From: Alphaproteobacteria bacterium
GTDB lineage: Bacteria; Myxococcota_A; UBA796; GCA-2862545
Assembly: GCA_020632915.1 (NCBI GenBank)
Contig: JACKEP010000007.1
Span: 210,299 to 274,298 of the forward strand
Reading direction: 5' to 3'
Length of the DNA: 64,000 nucleotides
This document shows, in pieces, positions 52,957 to 62,175 of the stretch. The notes beneath the pieces were generated by a model. The model saw only the letters and a program-made list of their open reading frames with translations. It did no database searches and had not been told where the DNA came from. Both the position numbers and the translations under genes were made by a program. Within the stretch, counting starts at the first letter, position 1; every line of letters begins with the position of its first letter.

Positions 52957-55900
52957 ATGCGTCCATTCCTCGCACTACCGGTCGTGCTGGCGGGCTGCCT
53001 GACCCGCCCGTCGCCCCAGGCACCCCCACCACCTCCCGTCGTGCAGCTGACCCCGAACGCGGGCGCGCTCGTCCGCGGCGCCCCGATCCTCTTCGAGATC
53101 GAGGGCGTGCCCGCGGGGAGCACGGTCTACCTGCTGGCCAGCCGCGCGCCCGAGCCCGCGTCGTCCTGCCCCGCCCAGATCGCGCCCACCTGCCTCGACA
53201 TCGGCGCTCCGGTCGTCGTGGGATCGACGTCGGTGGCGGCGGACCTGCCGTTCGGCATGGGGGCCCTCGTGCCCGCGACCCTGCCTGGGACGTCGGCCGA
53301 GTTCCAGCTCGTCGTCCGGCTCGGCGGCGCCGTGTTCCTGTCGCCCAGCGTGCGCCTGCCGATCCGCGACGCGGCGCCCGGCGCCGTGGTGGTCACGCCC
53401 GACCCGGCCTTCACCACCGACGACCTCGTCGCCAGCTACACGGGCTCGGGCACGGTGAGCTGGCAGTGGACGGTCGACGGGGCGCCCTCCGCGGTGGCCG
53501 GCGACACCGTGCCGTCCAGCGCCACCACCAAGGGCCAGCGCTGGGTCGCGGGCGCCGACATCGACGACGCCGGCACGGCGCGGTGGACCCAGCGCACCGT
53601 GTTCATCCGCAACAGCCCACCCAGCCTGACCGGTGCCCACGTCACGCCTGCCGATCCGGACAGTCGCACGACGCTGTCCTGCGTCGCCGACGGCTGGAGC
53701 GACGCCGACGGCGACCCGCAGGACGTCACCTACACCTGGACGGTGGACGGCGCGTCGGCCGGCACGGGCCCCACGCTCTCCCCGTTCGCGTTCTGGCGCG
53801 ACGCCCTCGTCACGTGCACCGCCACCCCCAACGACGGCGAGGACCTCGGCACCGCCCGCACCAGCGCGCCCGTGCTCATCGGCAACGCCGCGCCCGTGGT
53901 CGAAGCCTCGGTGGTGCCCGACCCGATCACCACCTGCGCGCCGCTCGTGTGCTCGGCCCGGTGGGAGGACCCCGACCCCGACGGGTTCACCGTGCGCTAC
54001 ACGTGGACGCTCAACGGCCAGCCCGTCGACGGCCAGACCGGCCGCACGTGGTCGGCCGGCGAGTCGCTCGACGACGGCGACGCCGTGCAGTGCTCGGCGT
54101 TCGTCGACGACGGCACCGTCGAGGTCGGCACCCTGTCGGCCGCGGCCACCGTGGTGGACCTGCCGCCGACCCTGTCGTCGGTGCGCGTGCCCGACCACGC
54201 CATCGCGGGCGACGTGGTCACCTGCGAGGCGCTCGGCTTCGACGACGAGTGCGCCTCGTCCCAGGTGGCCTACAGCTGGAACCGCAACGGCCAGCCCCTC
54301 GGCGTCACCGGCCCCACGCTCGACACGTCGATGCTCGCGGCCAACGGCGGCGACGTCACCTGCGTGGCCACGCCGAGCGACGCCACCCAGACCGGCAGCC
54401 CCGTCACGTCCAACGTGCTCGCCGTCGAGGCCGCGGGCTTCGACGTCACCGGCGAGAACGCCGGCGACCACGCGGGGTGGTCGGTGGCCCTGGCCCACGA
54501 CGCCAACGGTGACGGCCTGCGCGAGCTCGTCGTCGGCGCGCCGTCCTACAGCTTCTTCGCCACCCACCGCGGCCGCGTCTACGTCGTCGACGGCCAGACC
54601 AGCGGCAGCGTCCCCCTCGGGGCCGTCGCCCAGGGCAACCTCGTCGGGTACGCCATCGACGGCGAGGAGGGCGACTTCGACCTGGTCGGCCTGATGTGCG
54701 GCCAGTGGACGCCGTGTGGCGAGAGCCAGGACCCGGTCACAGGTGCCAACGCCCTCGACGCAAACCTCAATGGCCCCTCGGGCGACGCGCTCGGCTACGC
54801 GGTGTCGGCCGGCGGCGACATGGACGGTGACGGCGTCGGCGACTTCCTGTTCGCCGCACCCTTCGCCCGCGGCGCGGACAACCGGCCGTGGGGCGGCCAC
54901 GTCTACCTGGTGAGCGGCGCCAGCGCCGAGGGGCGCCACCTGGGCGACCTGCGCAACGGCCACGGCGGCGTGGTGCTCGTGGGCGAGCGTGGCGGCAACC
55001 GCGACGTGGAGAACGACGACGACGGCGACCTCGCCGGCTGGTCGGCCAGCTTCGTCGGCGACCACGACGGCGACGGCCTCTGGGACGCCGGCATCGGCGC
55101 CCTCAACTACGGGCCCGACCAGGGCCGCGCCTGGATCGTCTACGGCAGCCCGGAGCGCGGCTCGCTCCGTCTGCAGGCCGACATCGCCACCCAGCTCGTG
55201 CCCGGTCGCGGCTACGCGGTGCGCCCCGAGCCCCTGGCGTTCAACTTCTTCATCAACTTCAGCCGCACTGTGCTGCCGGCCGGCGACGTCGACGGCGACG
55301 GGCGCATGGACACGCTGTTCGGCGGCGAGTTCCTGGCGGGCCGGGTCATCGGCACGCTCGGGCTCGGCGCGCGGCGCACCGGCGACCTCGTCGTCAACCA
55401 GACCATCACGCCGGACCTGCGGCCGCTGCACCTGACCGACGATCCCGACGGCGTCGGCATCAACTTCGGCGGCACGGGACCGCGCATCATCACCCACGGC
55501 GACTGGGCGTTCGGCCTGGGCCTGGGGGGCAACGGCGACGTCAACGGCGACGGCGTGCCCGACACGGCGGCGGGCGTCCTGCGCGAGGGCACCAACCAGC
55601 CCACCGCCCTGGTGATCGGCTTCAACGCCCGCGGCGACACCGGCGTGCCGATGGACCACGACGGCGCCGACGCCGACCGCACCATCCTGGTCACCGGCGT
55701 GACGCTCGGCAGCGGGCGGCCCTCCGTCACGATGCTGCCCGACATGGACGGCGACGGCCTGGACGAGGTCGCGTTCACCGACGCCCACCTCAGCCCCACC
55801 AACGACGTCTACGTGCTCTGGGGACGCAGCGCGGCCGGGATCGTCGACGTGGCGCAGCTCCAGGACGGCACCGCCGGCTTCGTCCGCACCGGTGACGGCC

Positions 55901-58296
55901 TGGGCTCGTCCATCGTCGGCGGCGATCTCAACGGCGACGGGCTCGGCGACCTCATCCTTGGCGAGTACCGGGCCGACGACGAGGCCGGCGCGGTCCACGT
56001 CACCTTCGGCCGCGACTACCACGGCTACGTCTCCTGGCGCGGCGGCCCCGACGCCGACGTGTGGACGGGCTCGCCCGACGACGAGACCGCTGTCGGCGGG
56101 CGCGGCGACGACGACCTCGACGGCCAGGGCGGCGCGGACGTGATCTACGCCGGCTCCGGCGACGACGTGATCACCGTGGGGGATGCGGGCTTCCGGCGCG
56201 TCGACGGCGGCCTGGGCTTCGACACCCTGCGCTTCGCCGACCCCACCTTCGACTTCGCCAGCCTGGCCCCGTTCGTGCGCTCCATCGAGGTGCTCGAGCT
56301 CACCGGCGGCGCCCAGGAGGTCATCCTCGCCAACCACCACGTCCTCAACCTCGACCCCGAGCTCAACGAGCTGTGGATTCGCGGCGGCGGCGAGGACATC
56401 GTCCGCCAGCTCGAGGGCAGCTGGGTGAACGGCGGCGAGGTGGTCGCCGACGCCGACACCTACACGCTGTTCCAGGACGGCCGCGCCGAGCTCTACGTGC
56501 AGACGGGCGTGCAGACCCGGTTCAACCCGGCGTTCACCTCCGACGTCGTGCAGATCGAGGAGAACACCCTGCCGGGCACCGTGGTCGGGCCCCTGCCCGC
56601 CGCGGACGCCGACGGCACCGTGGTCGCCTGGCAGATTCTCGACGGCGACCCCGACGGCCTGTTCGACATCGACGGGTCCGGCAACCTCGTGGTGGCCGCC
56701 CCGGTGCCGCTCGACTTCGAGACGGGCGGCCCCACCTACGAGCTCACCATCCAGATCACCGACGACGACGGACTGACCGCCACCGGTCAGATCTCGATCG
56801 AGATCCTCGACGTCAACGAGCCGCCCGAGATCGTCACCCCGTTGCCGGTGTTCTTCGTCGAGGAGGGGTCGTTCCCCGGCACCACCGTCGGCTCGCTCAC
56901 CGCGATGGACGTGGACGCCGGCGACACGCAGACGTGGCGCATCGTGTCCCAGGTGCCCGCGGGCGCGTTCGCCATCGACCCGACCACTGGCCGGCTCGAC
57001 ATCGCCGTCGGCGGCTGGGTCGACCACGAGATGAACCCCAGCCACACCGTCACCGTCGAGGTCGCTGATGCGGGGGGCCTCACCGACCAGGCCACGTTCG
57101 CCGTCGACATCGGCGACCTGTCCACCCTCGAGCAGCAGTTCACCCTGTCCTTCTCCACCAGTGGCCGCAGCCTGTGGGGCGCAGGGTCGTCCTACGTCTT
57201 CTACGTCCCCGACGCGGTGACCGGGCTGTCGTTCACCGACGACGGCGCCTCGTCGCTGCAGGAGCTGCTCTACCCCTACAACTTCCCGCCCCTGCCGCCG
57301 GTCGACCTGCCCTTCGACGTGCTGTTCGACATGCAGGGCGAGCTGCTGCTGTACTCGGATCTGGTGTTCGACAGCGGCCACGTCGATGTGGACGTGCCGG
57401 TGCAGGTCGACCTGCAGATGCCCGACGAGCTGACCCCGGGCACGCCGTTCGAGCTGGTGTCGGAGGCCACCGTGCTGTCGGGCGCGAACATGGCCGGCGA
57501 CTCGATGTCGTGGACGCTCGACTTCGACGTCGAGGCGATCGGCGCCGGGGTCGCGTTCGGGACGTGCCTCAACGGGTCGTGCACCGAGCACTTCAACCGC
57601 GTGTGGAACTACCCACGCAGCAACCTGTACGACAACAACTTCGAGCCGGTCAGCTACAGCTCCACCTCCTTCGTGGAGAGCTCCTTCCCGGTCGACCTGC
57701 AGGCCACGATCCACACCACCCCGATCATCGATCGCACGCAGGGGTGGGACAGCTACACCGAGATCCTCCTGCAGCGCCTCGGCGTGCCGGCCAACCTCGG
57801 TCAGCTGACCTACGCGTCCAACGGCTTCGACGTCGATCTGGACTACATCCTGTGGACCATCGAGTACTACGGCGGCCTCGACTTCCAGCAGGACCTCGGC
57901 CTCGACCTGCAGGGCGTGGTGGGCACGATCACCTGGGAGGGTGACGTGGCCGGGCCCTCGTTCGTCGTCGGCACCCCCACCAGCGTCACGCCGCCCGCCA
58001 ACGCCGACCTCGACGGGGACGGCAAGGTGGACATGAGCATCAGCTTTGCGCTGATGTCCGAGCTGACCAACCGCTCCCGCTTCACGTTGACGATCGGCAA
58101 GAGCGTCCAGGGCGGCAAGCTCCGGTTCCGCATCCGGGACGACGACAACGTGGGCCCGTGGGTGGGCACCGACGACTTCGTCTTCCAGGCGTCTGCCGAC
58201 TACGTCCAGCCGGTCGACGACACCACGACGTTCGACGTCGGCGGGTTCAACGAGCCGATCGTGATCGGCGCCATCGATCTTGCGGAGGCCCCGTGA
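52957..58296 (+). CDS. Giant surface protein: shared module, PKD-like, FG-GAP, RTX-like and cadherin-like repeats
   Basis: A 1,779-residue exported protein with a lipoprotein-like signal (VVLAGC). Order: the shared module (53038-53370, core CPAQIAPTCLDIG); four Ig/PKD-like repeats (about 135-490); FG-GAP blades (about 490-1030) such as DANGDGLRELVVGAP; a Ca-binding RTX-like stretch GGRGDDDLDGQGGADV near residue 1046; two cadherin-like repeats (about 1190-1385) ending in DVNEPPEI; and a 390-residue tail. GGAGG seven bases upstream fixes the start. Its stop overlaps the next giant gene (GTGA). Likely a calcium-dependent surface adhesin. Confidence 0.83.
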   Translation: MRPFLALPVVLAGCLTRPSPQAPPPPPVVQLTPNAGALVRGAPILFEIEGVPAGSTVYLLASRAPEPASSCPAQIAPTCLDIGAPVVVGSTSVAADLPFGMGALVPATLPGTSAEFQLVVRLGGAVFLSPSVRLPIRDAAPGAVVVTPDPAFTTDDLVASYTGSGTVSWQWTVDGAPSAVAGDTVPSSATTKGQRWVAGADIDDAGTARWTQRTVFIRNSPPSLTGAHVTPADPDSRTTLSCVADGWSDADGDPQDVTYTWTVDGASAGTGPTLSPFAFWRDALVTCTATPNDGEDLGTARTSAPVLIGNAAPVVEASVVPDPITTCAPLVCSARWEDPDPDGFTVRYTWTLNGQPVDGQTGRTWSAGESLDDGDAVQCSAFVDDGTVEVGTLSAAATVVDLPPTLSSVRVPDHAIAGDVVTCEALGFDDECASSQVAYSWNRNGQPLGVTGPTLDTSMLAANGGDVTCVATPSDATQTGSPVTSNVLAVEAAGFDVTGENAGDHAGWSVALAHDANGDGLRELVVGAPSYSFFATHRGRVYVVDGQTSGSVPLGAVAQGNLVGYAIDGEEGDFDLVGLMCGQWTPCGESQDPVTGANALDANLNGPSGDALGYAVSAGGDMDGDGVGDFLFAAPFARGADNRPWGGHVYLVSGASAEGRHLGDLRNGHGGVVLVGERGGNRDVENDDDGDLAGWSASFVGDHDGDGLWDAGIGALNYGPDQGRAWIVYGSPERGSLRLQADIATQLVPGRGYAVRPEPLAFNFFINFSRTVLPAGDVDGDGRMDTLFGGEFLAGRVIGTLGLGARRTGDLVVNQTITPDLRPLHLTDDPDGVGINFGGTGPRIITHGDWAFGLGLGGNGDVNGDGVPDTAAGVLREGTNQPTALVIGFNARGDTGVPMDHDGADADRTILVTGVTLGSGRPSVTMLPDMDGDGLDEVAFTDAHLSPTNDVYVLWGRSAAGIVDVAQLQDGTAGFVRTGDGLGSSIVGGDLNGDGLGDLILGEYRADDEAGAVHVTFGRDYHGYVSWRGGPDADVWTGSPDDETAVGGRGDDDLDGQGGADVIYAGSGDDVITVGDAGFRRVDGGLGFDTLRFADPTFDFASLAPFVRSIEVLELTGGAQEVILANHHVLNLDPELNELWIRGGGEDIVRQLEGSWVNGGEVVADADTYTLFQDGRAELYVQTGVQTRFNPAFTSDVVQIEENTLPGTVVGPLPAADADGTVVAWQILDGDPDGLFDIDGSGNLVVAAPVPLDFETGGPTYELTIQITDDDGLTATGQISIEILDVNEPPEIVTPLPVFFVEEGSFPGTTVGSLTAMDVDAGDTQTWRIVSQVPAGAFAIDPTTGRLDIAVGGWVDHEMNPSHTVTVEVADAGGLTDQATFAVDIGDLSTLEQQFTLSFSTSGRSLWGAGSSYVFYVPDAVTGLSFTDDGASSLQELLYPYNFPPLPPVDLPFDVLFDMQGELLLYSDLVFDSGHVDVDVPVQVDLQMPDELTPGTPFELVSEATVLSGANMAGDSMSWTLDFDVEAIGAGVAFGTCLNGSCTEHFNRVWNYPRSNLYDNNFEPVSYSSTSFVESSFPVDLQATIHTTPIIDRTQGWDSYTEILLQRLGVPANLGQLTYASNGFDVDLDYILWTIEYYGGLDFQQDLGLDLQGVVGTITWEGDVAGPSFVVGTPTSVTPPANADLDGDGKVDMSISFALMSELTNRSRFTLTIGKSVQGGKLRFRIRDDDNVGPWVGTDDFVFQASADYVQPVDDTTTFDVGGFNEPIVIGAIDLAEAP

Positions 58297-61200
58297 GAGG
58301 CTTGACCCTCGTCCTGCTCGCCGCCTGCCAGGTGCAGGCTGTCGACGCACCCGAAGCACGTCCCGAGGACGCGTTCCGCGCCGAGCTGACGCTTCGCGCA
58401 CTCGCGGAGGTGCGTCAGCCCGCGCTGCACGACCCGATCCGGCAGCTCGTGCCCGACGGCGTGGCCGCGTGGCACGCCCACGACGGCGCGTGGCTGGCCC
58501 CCCTGCCCTACTTCGACGTCATGGCGTCGGCCGACGCCGACGGCGTGCGGCTCGGGGACTCCCTGCGCCTGCACACGACGGGCTGGGGTCGCGGTCAGGT
58601 CGAAGCCGTCCGCACCACGGCGATGGCGCCCGGCGCGTGCGTCACCGTCCCGACCGACGGACCGTGCGTCCAGCGGCTCGAGGCGCGCTACGCCGACCCC
58701 TCCACGGTCTCCGAGTGGTGGACGGCGACGCGGCTCGTCGTCGAGCAGGCGTGGACGGTGGACGCGCGTCCGCCCGGCGACGGCCCCCTGGTGTTCGAGG
58801 TGGCCGTGGACGGGGGCGTGCTGCGGGGCGACAAGCTCGTGGCCGACGACGGACCCGCCTGGCGCGTGCAGAGCCCCGAGGCCTTCGACGCCCGCGGCGC
58901 CGACGTGCCGATCACGCTCGTGCCCACCGACGACGGCTTCGCGCTCCACGTCGACGACACGGGCGCCGTCTACCCGATCGTGGTCGACCCGATCTATGCG
59001 CCGCCCACGCAGACGCTCACCCAGACGTCCGCGTCCGCGTTCGGCGGCAAGGTCGAGAACGGCGGCGACCTGAACGCTGACGGCTTCGAGGACCTCCTGG
59101 TCGTCGATGCGGTGGACGACGCCGTCTACGTCTACCTCGGCGCGTCCACCGGCCTGTCGACCACCCCCAGCCTGATCGACGTGCGCAGCGGCATCGACGG
59201 CGTGCGCCCGCTCGCCGGCGGCCAGGACCTCAACGGCGACGGCTTCGACGACTTCCTCGTCGGGCGCTCCGAGCAGGACCGCATCTCGATCTTCAAGGGC
59301 ACCAGCACCGGTCCGGTCCACGAGAAGGCCATCAGCATCGGCGGGTCGAGCACCAACACCTTCGGCGAGTCGGTGGTGATGATCCCCGACACCAACGACG
59401 ACGGCTTCGCGGAGTTCGGCGCGCTCGACCACAGCCGCAGCCGCATGTACTCGTGCCACGGCGGCACCGGCTACGGCGACTGCGACTACAGCCGCGACGA
59501 GACGACGGTCACCATCGACGGCAGCAGCCGCATCGACTGGGCCGTGTTCGCCGGCCGCATCTGGTACGTCGTCTCGCTGCCGACCAACGCTGCGGTGCGC
59601 CTGCTGCGCGTGGCCTCCGACCAGACCATCGACGGCACGGCCCTGCGCTCGTGCAACGACACGACGAGCCCCACGTACGGGCCGGTGGTCGGCCTCGACA
59701 ACGGCGGCGAGCGGCGCTGGTCGACCATCGACACCACCACGGGTCGCCTGTGCGTTCGCGACGCCAACAGCAGCGGCGCGTCGGTGGGCGGCGTCGTCGA
59801 CCTGGGCACCCCGGTGTCGATGGCGTCGGGCGACATCGACGGCGACGGCATCACCGACATCGTCGTGGGCTCCACCGGCTTCGACGAGATCCGCGTCGTG
59901 CGCTGGTTCGACAGCGCCTACAGCACCACCCCCACCGTCACCACCATCGCCGACCCCGAGGGGCTCGGGGTGAACTCGGACTTCGGGTCGAGCGTGGCCA
60001 TGCTCGACATCGACGGCGACGGCGCCGACGAGGTGGTCGTCGGTGCAGGCCGCAGCCACAAGGTCTACGTGTTCTACGGCGACACCGACGCCGACCTGGA
60101 CGGCTACGGCTCCGACTTCGACTGCGACGACGCCAACGCCGCGCGCAACCCCGGCGCCACCGAGATCCCCGGCAGCGGCGTCGACGAGAACTGCGACGGC
60201 AACGAGCTCTGCTACCAGAACCTCGACGGCGACAGCCACCGGACGTCGGTCACCGTGAGCACGACCGACGTGTCGTGCACCGGCACCGGCCACGCGCTCG
60301 CGTCGCGGCCCGCGGGCGACTGCAACGACAACGACCCGGCGTTCTACCCCGGAGCGCCGGACACCGTCGCCGACGGCGTCGACAACGACTGCGACGGCTC
60401 GGAGCTGTGCTACCGCGACGGCGACTTCGACGGCGCGCGGTCCACGAGCACCGTGTCCGTCACCAACATCGCCTGCAGCAACGGCAACCTGGCGCTCGCC
60501 TCGGCCGCGATCGACTGCGATGACGGCAACAACCAGCGCTACCCGGGCAACACCGAGACGGTGGGCGACGGCGTCGACAACGACTGCGACAACGCCGAGA
60601 TCTGCTACGAGAACCGCGACGGCGACGGCTACCGGACCGACGTGCAGATCGCGAGCGTCGACGCCGACTGCGACGACGACGACGAGGCGCTGCGCACGCG
60701 GCCCGCGAACGACTGCAACGACGACGACGCCACCATCTTCCCCGGCGCGTCCGAGGCGGTCGGCGAGGGCATCGACCGCAACTGCGACGGCCAGGAGACC
60801 TGCTACGTCGACGCCGACGACGACGGCTACCGCACCGACCAGACCGTCACCGGCGGGTTCACCGGGTGCGGCGCCGGTCGCGGCCTCGCCACCGACGGCA
60901 TCGACTGCCGCGACGACCTGCCCGAGGCGCACCCCGGCGCCCTCGACCCCATCGCCGACGGCATCGACGGGGACTGTGACGGCATCGAGACCTGCTTCCT
61001 CGACGCGGACCTGGACGGTGCCGCCAAGGCGCCGCCGCGCTTCGTGGTGGTCACCGGCAACGACCTGACGTGCACGACGTCGGGCGTGGTGCTCGCCACC
61101 GCCCCGCCCGACTGCGACGACCAGGACGCCGGCCGGTCACCGTTCCTCACCGAGATCGTCGGCGACGAGATCGACCAGGACTGTGACCTCGTCGAGATCT

Positions 61201-62132
61201 GCTACCAGGACGACGACCACGATGGTCACCGCACCGACCTGACCGTGTCGGTCGGCGGCGACATCGCCTGCGACGGCGAGGGCGAGGCCCCGGCGACGAT
61301 GCCCGATGCGGACTGCGACGACGCCGACGCGACGATCTACCCGGGCGCGCCCGAGCGTGTGGCCGACGGCATCGACAGCGACTGCGACACCGTCGACTTC
61401 TGCTACCAGGACCTCGACGGCGACGGCTTCCGCACCGGCTTCATCGCGCTGAGCACGGATCTTGCGTGCACCGCCACCGGCTTCGCGACCGCGACCGTGC
61501 CGTCCGGCGACTGCGACGACGCCTCGGCCGACACCCATCCGGGTGCCGAGGAGGTCTGCGACACCGTCGACAGCGACTGCGACGGCAGCCTGCTCGACGA
61601 GCTGTCGGACGTCGACAGCGACGGCGTGTGCGACGGCCGCGACCTGTGCGCGGGCGACGATGCCTCGGGCGACAGCGACGACGACGGCACCTGTGACGAC
61701 CTCGACGGCTGCTGGGGCGACGACGCGGCGGGCGACAGCGACGGCGACGGCGTGTGCGACGACCTCGACGCGTGCCTGGGCGACGACGCGGTCGGTGACC
61801 CGGAGCGGGACGGCGTGTGCGTCGACCTGCTGCTCGAGCTCGACGGCACCTTCGCCCGCGGCGAGCAGATCACGCTGAGCGTGCGCTTCGGCCCGCCCGA
61901 CAGCCGCGTGCCGCTGGTGTACGGGCTGCCCGGATCGAGCGTGGCGCCGTGTGGCAGCGATCTGGACCTGGCCGGCCCCCGGCTGGTCACGATGCTGCGG
62001 ACCGACGCGTTCGGCGAGGCCTCGTTCACCGTGCGCGTGCCGCAGAGCCTGCCGACCGGGCAGACCCTCGGGCTGCAGGCGGTGGTGTGGAACACGTGTG
62101 CGGTGAGCAACCCGTTGTTCGTCACGCCGTAG
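58293..62132 (+). CDS. Giant lipoprotein with FG-GAP blades, eight MopE repeats, TSP3 and shared C-terminal module
   Basis: A 1,279-residue lipoprotein (lipobox LLAAC). Order: a 235-residue N-terminal domain ending YPIVVDPIY; FG-GAP blades (235-600); eight MopE-type DCDD repeats of about 60 residues each (602-1089); three thrombospondin type 3-like repeats (1090-1175); and the shared module at the C-terminus (61830-62130, core CGSDLDLAGP). GTG at 58293 with GGAGG at 58284-58288 is the start; it overlaps the stop of the upstream giant gene, so both are made together and may form one surface complex. Confidence 0.83.
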   Translation: MRGLTLVLLAACQVQAVDAPEARPEDAFRAELTLRALAEVRQPALHDPIRQLVPDGVAAWHAHDGAWLAPLPYFDVMASADADGVRLGDSLRLHTTGWGRGQVEAVRTTAMAPGACVTVPTDGPCVQRLEARYADPSTVSEWWTATRLVVEQAWTVDARPPGDGPLVFEVAVDGGVLRGDKLVADDGPAWRVQSPEAFDARGADVPITLVPTDDGFALHVDDTGAVYPIVVDPIYAPPTQTLTQTSASAFGGKVENGGDLNADGFEDLLVVDAVDDAVYVYLGASTGLSTTPSLIDVRSGIDGVRPLAGGQDLNGDGFDDFLVGRSEQDRISIFKGTSTGPVHEKAISIGGSSTNTFGESVVMIPDTNDDGFAEFGALDHSRSRMYSCHGGTGYGDCDYSRDETTVTIDGSSRIDWAVFAGRIWYVVSLPTNAAVRLLRVASDQTIDGTALRSCNDTTSPTYGPVVGLDNGGERRWSTIDTTTGRLCVRDANSSGASVGGVVDLGTPVSMASGDIDGDGITDIVVGSTGFDEIRVVRWFDSAYSTTPTVTTIADPEGLGVNSDFGSSVAMLDIDGDGADEVVVGAGRSHKVYVFYGDTDADLDGYGSDFDCDDANAARNPGATEIPGSGVDENCDGNELCYQNLDGDSHRTSVTVSTTDVSCTGTGHALASRPAGDCNDNDPAFYPGAPDTVADGVDNDCDGSELCYRDGDFDGARSTSTVSVTNIACSNGNLALASAAIDCDDGNNQRYPGNTETVGDGVDNDCDNAEICYENRDGDGYRTDVQIASVDADCDDDDEALRTRPANDCNDDDATIFPGASEAVGEGIDRNCDGQETCYVDADDDGYRTDQTVTGGFTGCGAGRGLATDGIDCRDDLPEAHPGALDPIADGIDGDCDGIETCFLDADLDGAAKAPPRFVVVTGNDLTCTTSGVVLATAPPDCDDQDAGRSPFLTEIVGDEIDQDCDLVEICYQDDDHDGHRTDLTVSVGGDIACDGEGEAPATMPDADCDDADATIYPGAPERVADGIDSDCDTVDFCYQDLDGDGFRTGFIALSTDLACTATGFATATVPSGDCDDASADTHPGAEEVCDTVDSDCDGSLLDELSDVDSDGVCDGRDLCAGDDASGDSDDDGTCDDLDGCWGDDAAGDSDGDGVCDDLDACLGDDAVGDPERDGVCVDLLLELDGTFARGEQITLSVRFGPPDSRVPLVYGLPGSSVAPCGSDLDLAGPRLVTMLRTDAFGEASFTVRVPQSLPTGQTLGLQAVVWNTCAVSNPLFVTP
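60110..61570 (+). repeat. Eight tandem MopE-type repeats, about 180 bp each
   Basis: The units carry DC(D/N/R)D, a PGA or PG step, VADGVDNDCDG or a variant, and CYxDxDxDG. They code for Ca/Cu-binding-type motifs. The DNA copies are diverged, so slippage should be modest. Confidence 0.8.
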
Positions 62133-62161
62133 CGCGTCGCCGGTCAAGCACCGGCGACGCG
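62133..62161 (+). terminator. Perfect 12-bp hairpin after giant operon
   Basis: CGCGTCGCCGGT and ACCGGCGACGCG form 12-bp arms around CAAGC, beginning at the first base after the stop codon. No T-run follows, so it may be a processing block, or an attenuator before the DUF2254 gene 14 bp on. Confidence 0.6.
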
Positions 62162-62175
62162 ATTACGCAGACGGC

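Noticed and set aside
52975..58401. 1,808-residue open frame opposite the giant gene on the minus strand
   Set aside because: Arises from the high GC content and third-position bias of the real + strand gene; composition is low in hydrophobic residues, there is no initiation signal and no domain.
58200..60932. 910-residue minus-strand frame opposite the MopE-repeat lipoprotein
   Set aside because: Same reason: mirror of the real gene's codon bias, with Val/Ala/Asp-rich monotone sequence.
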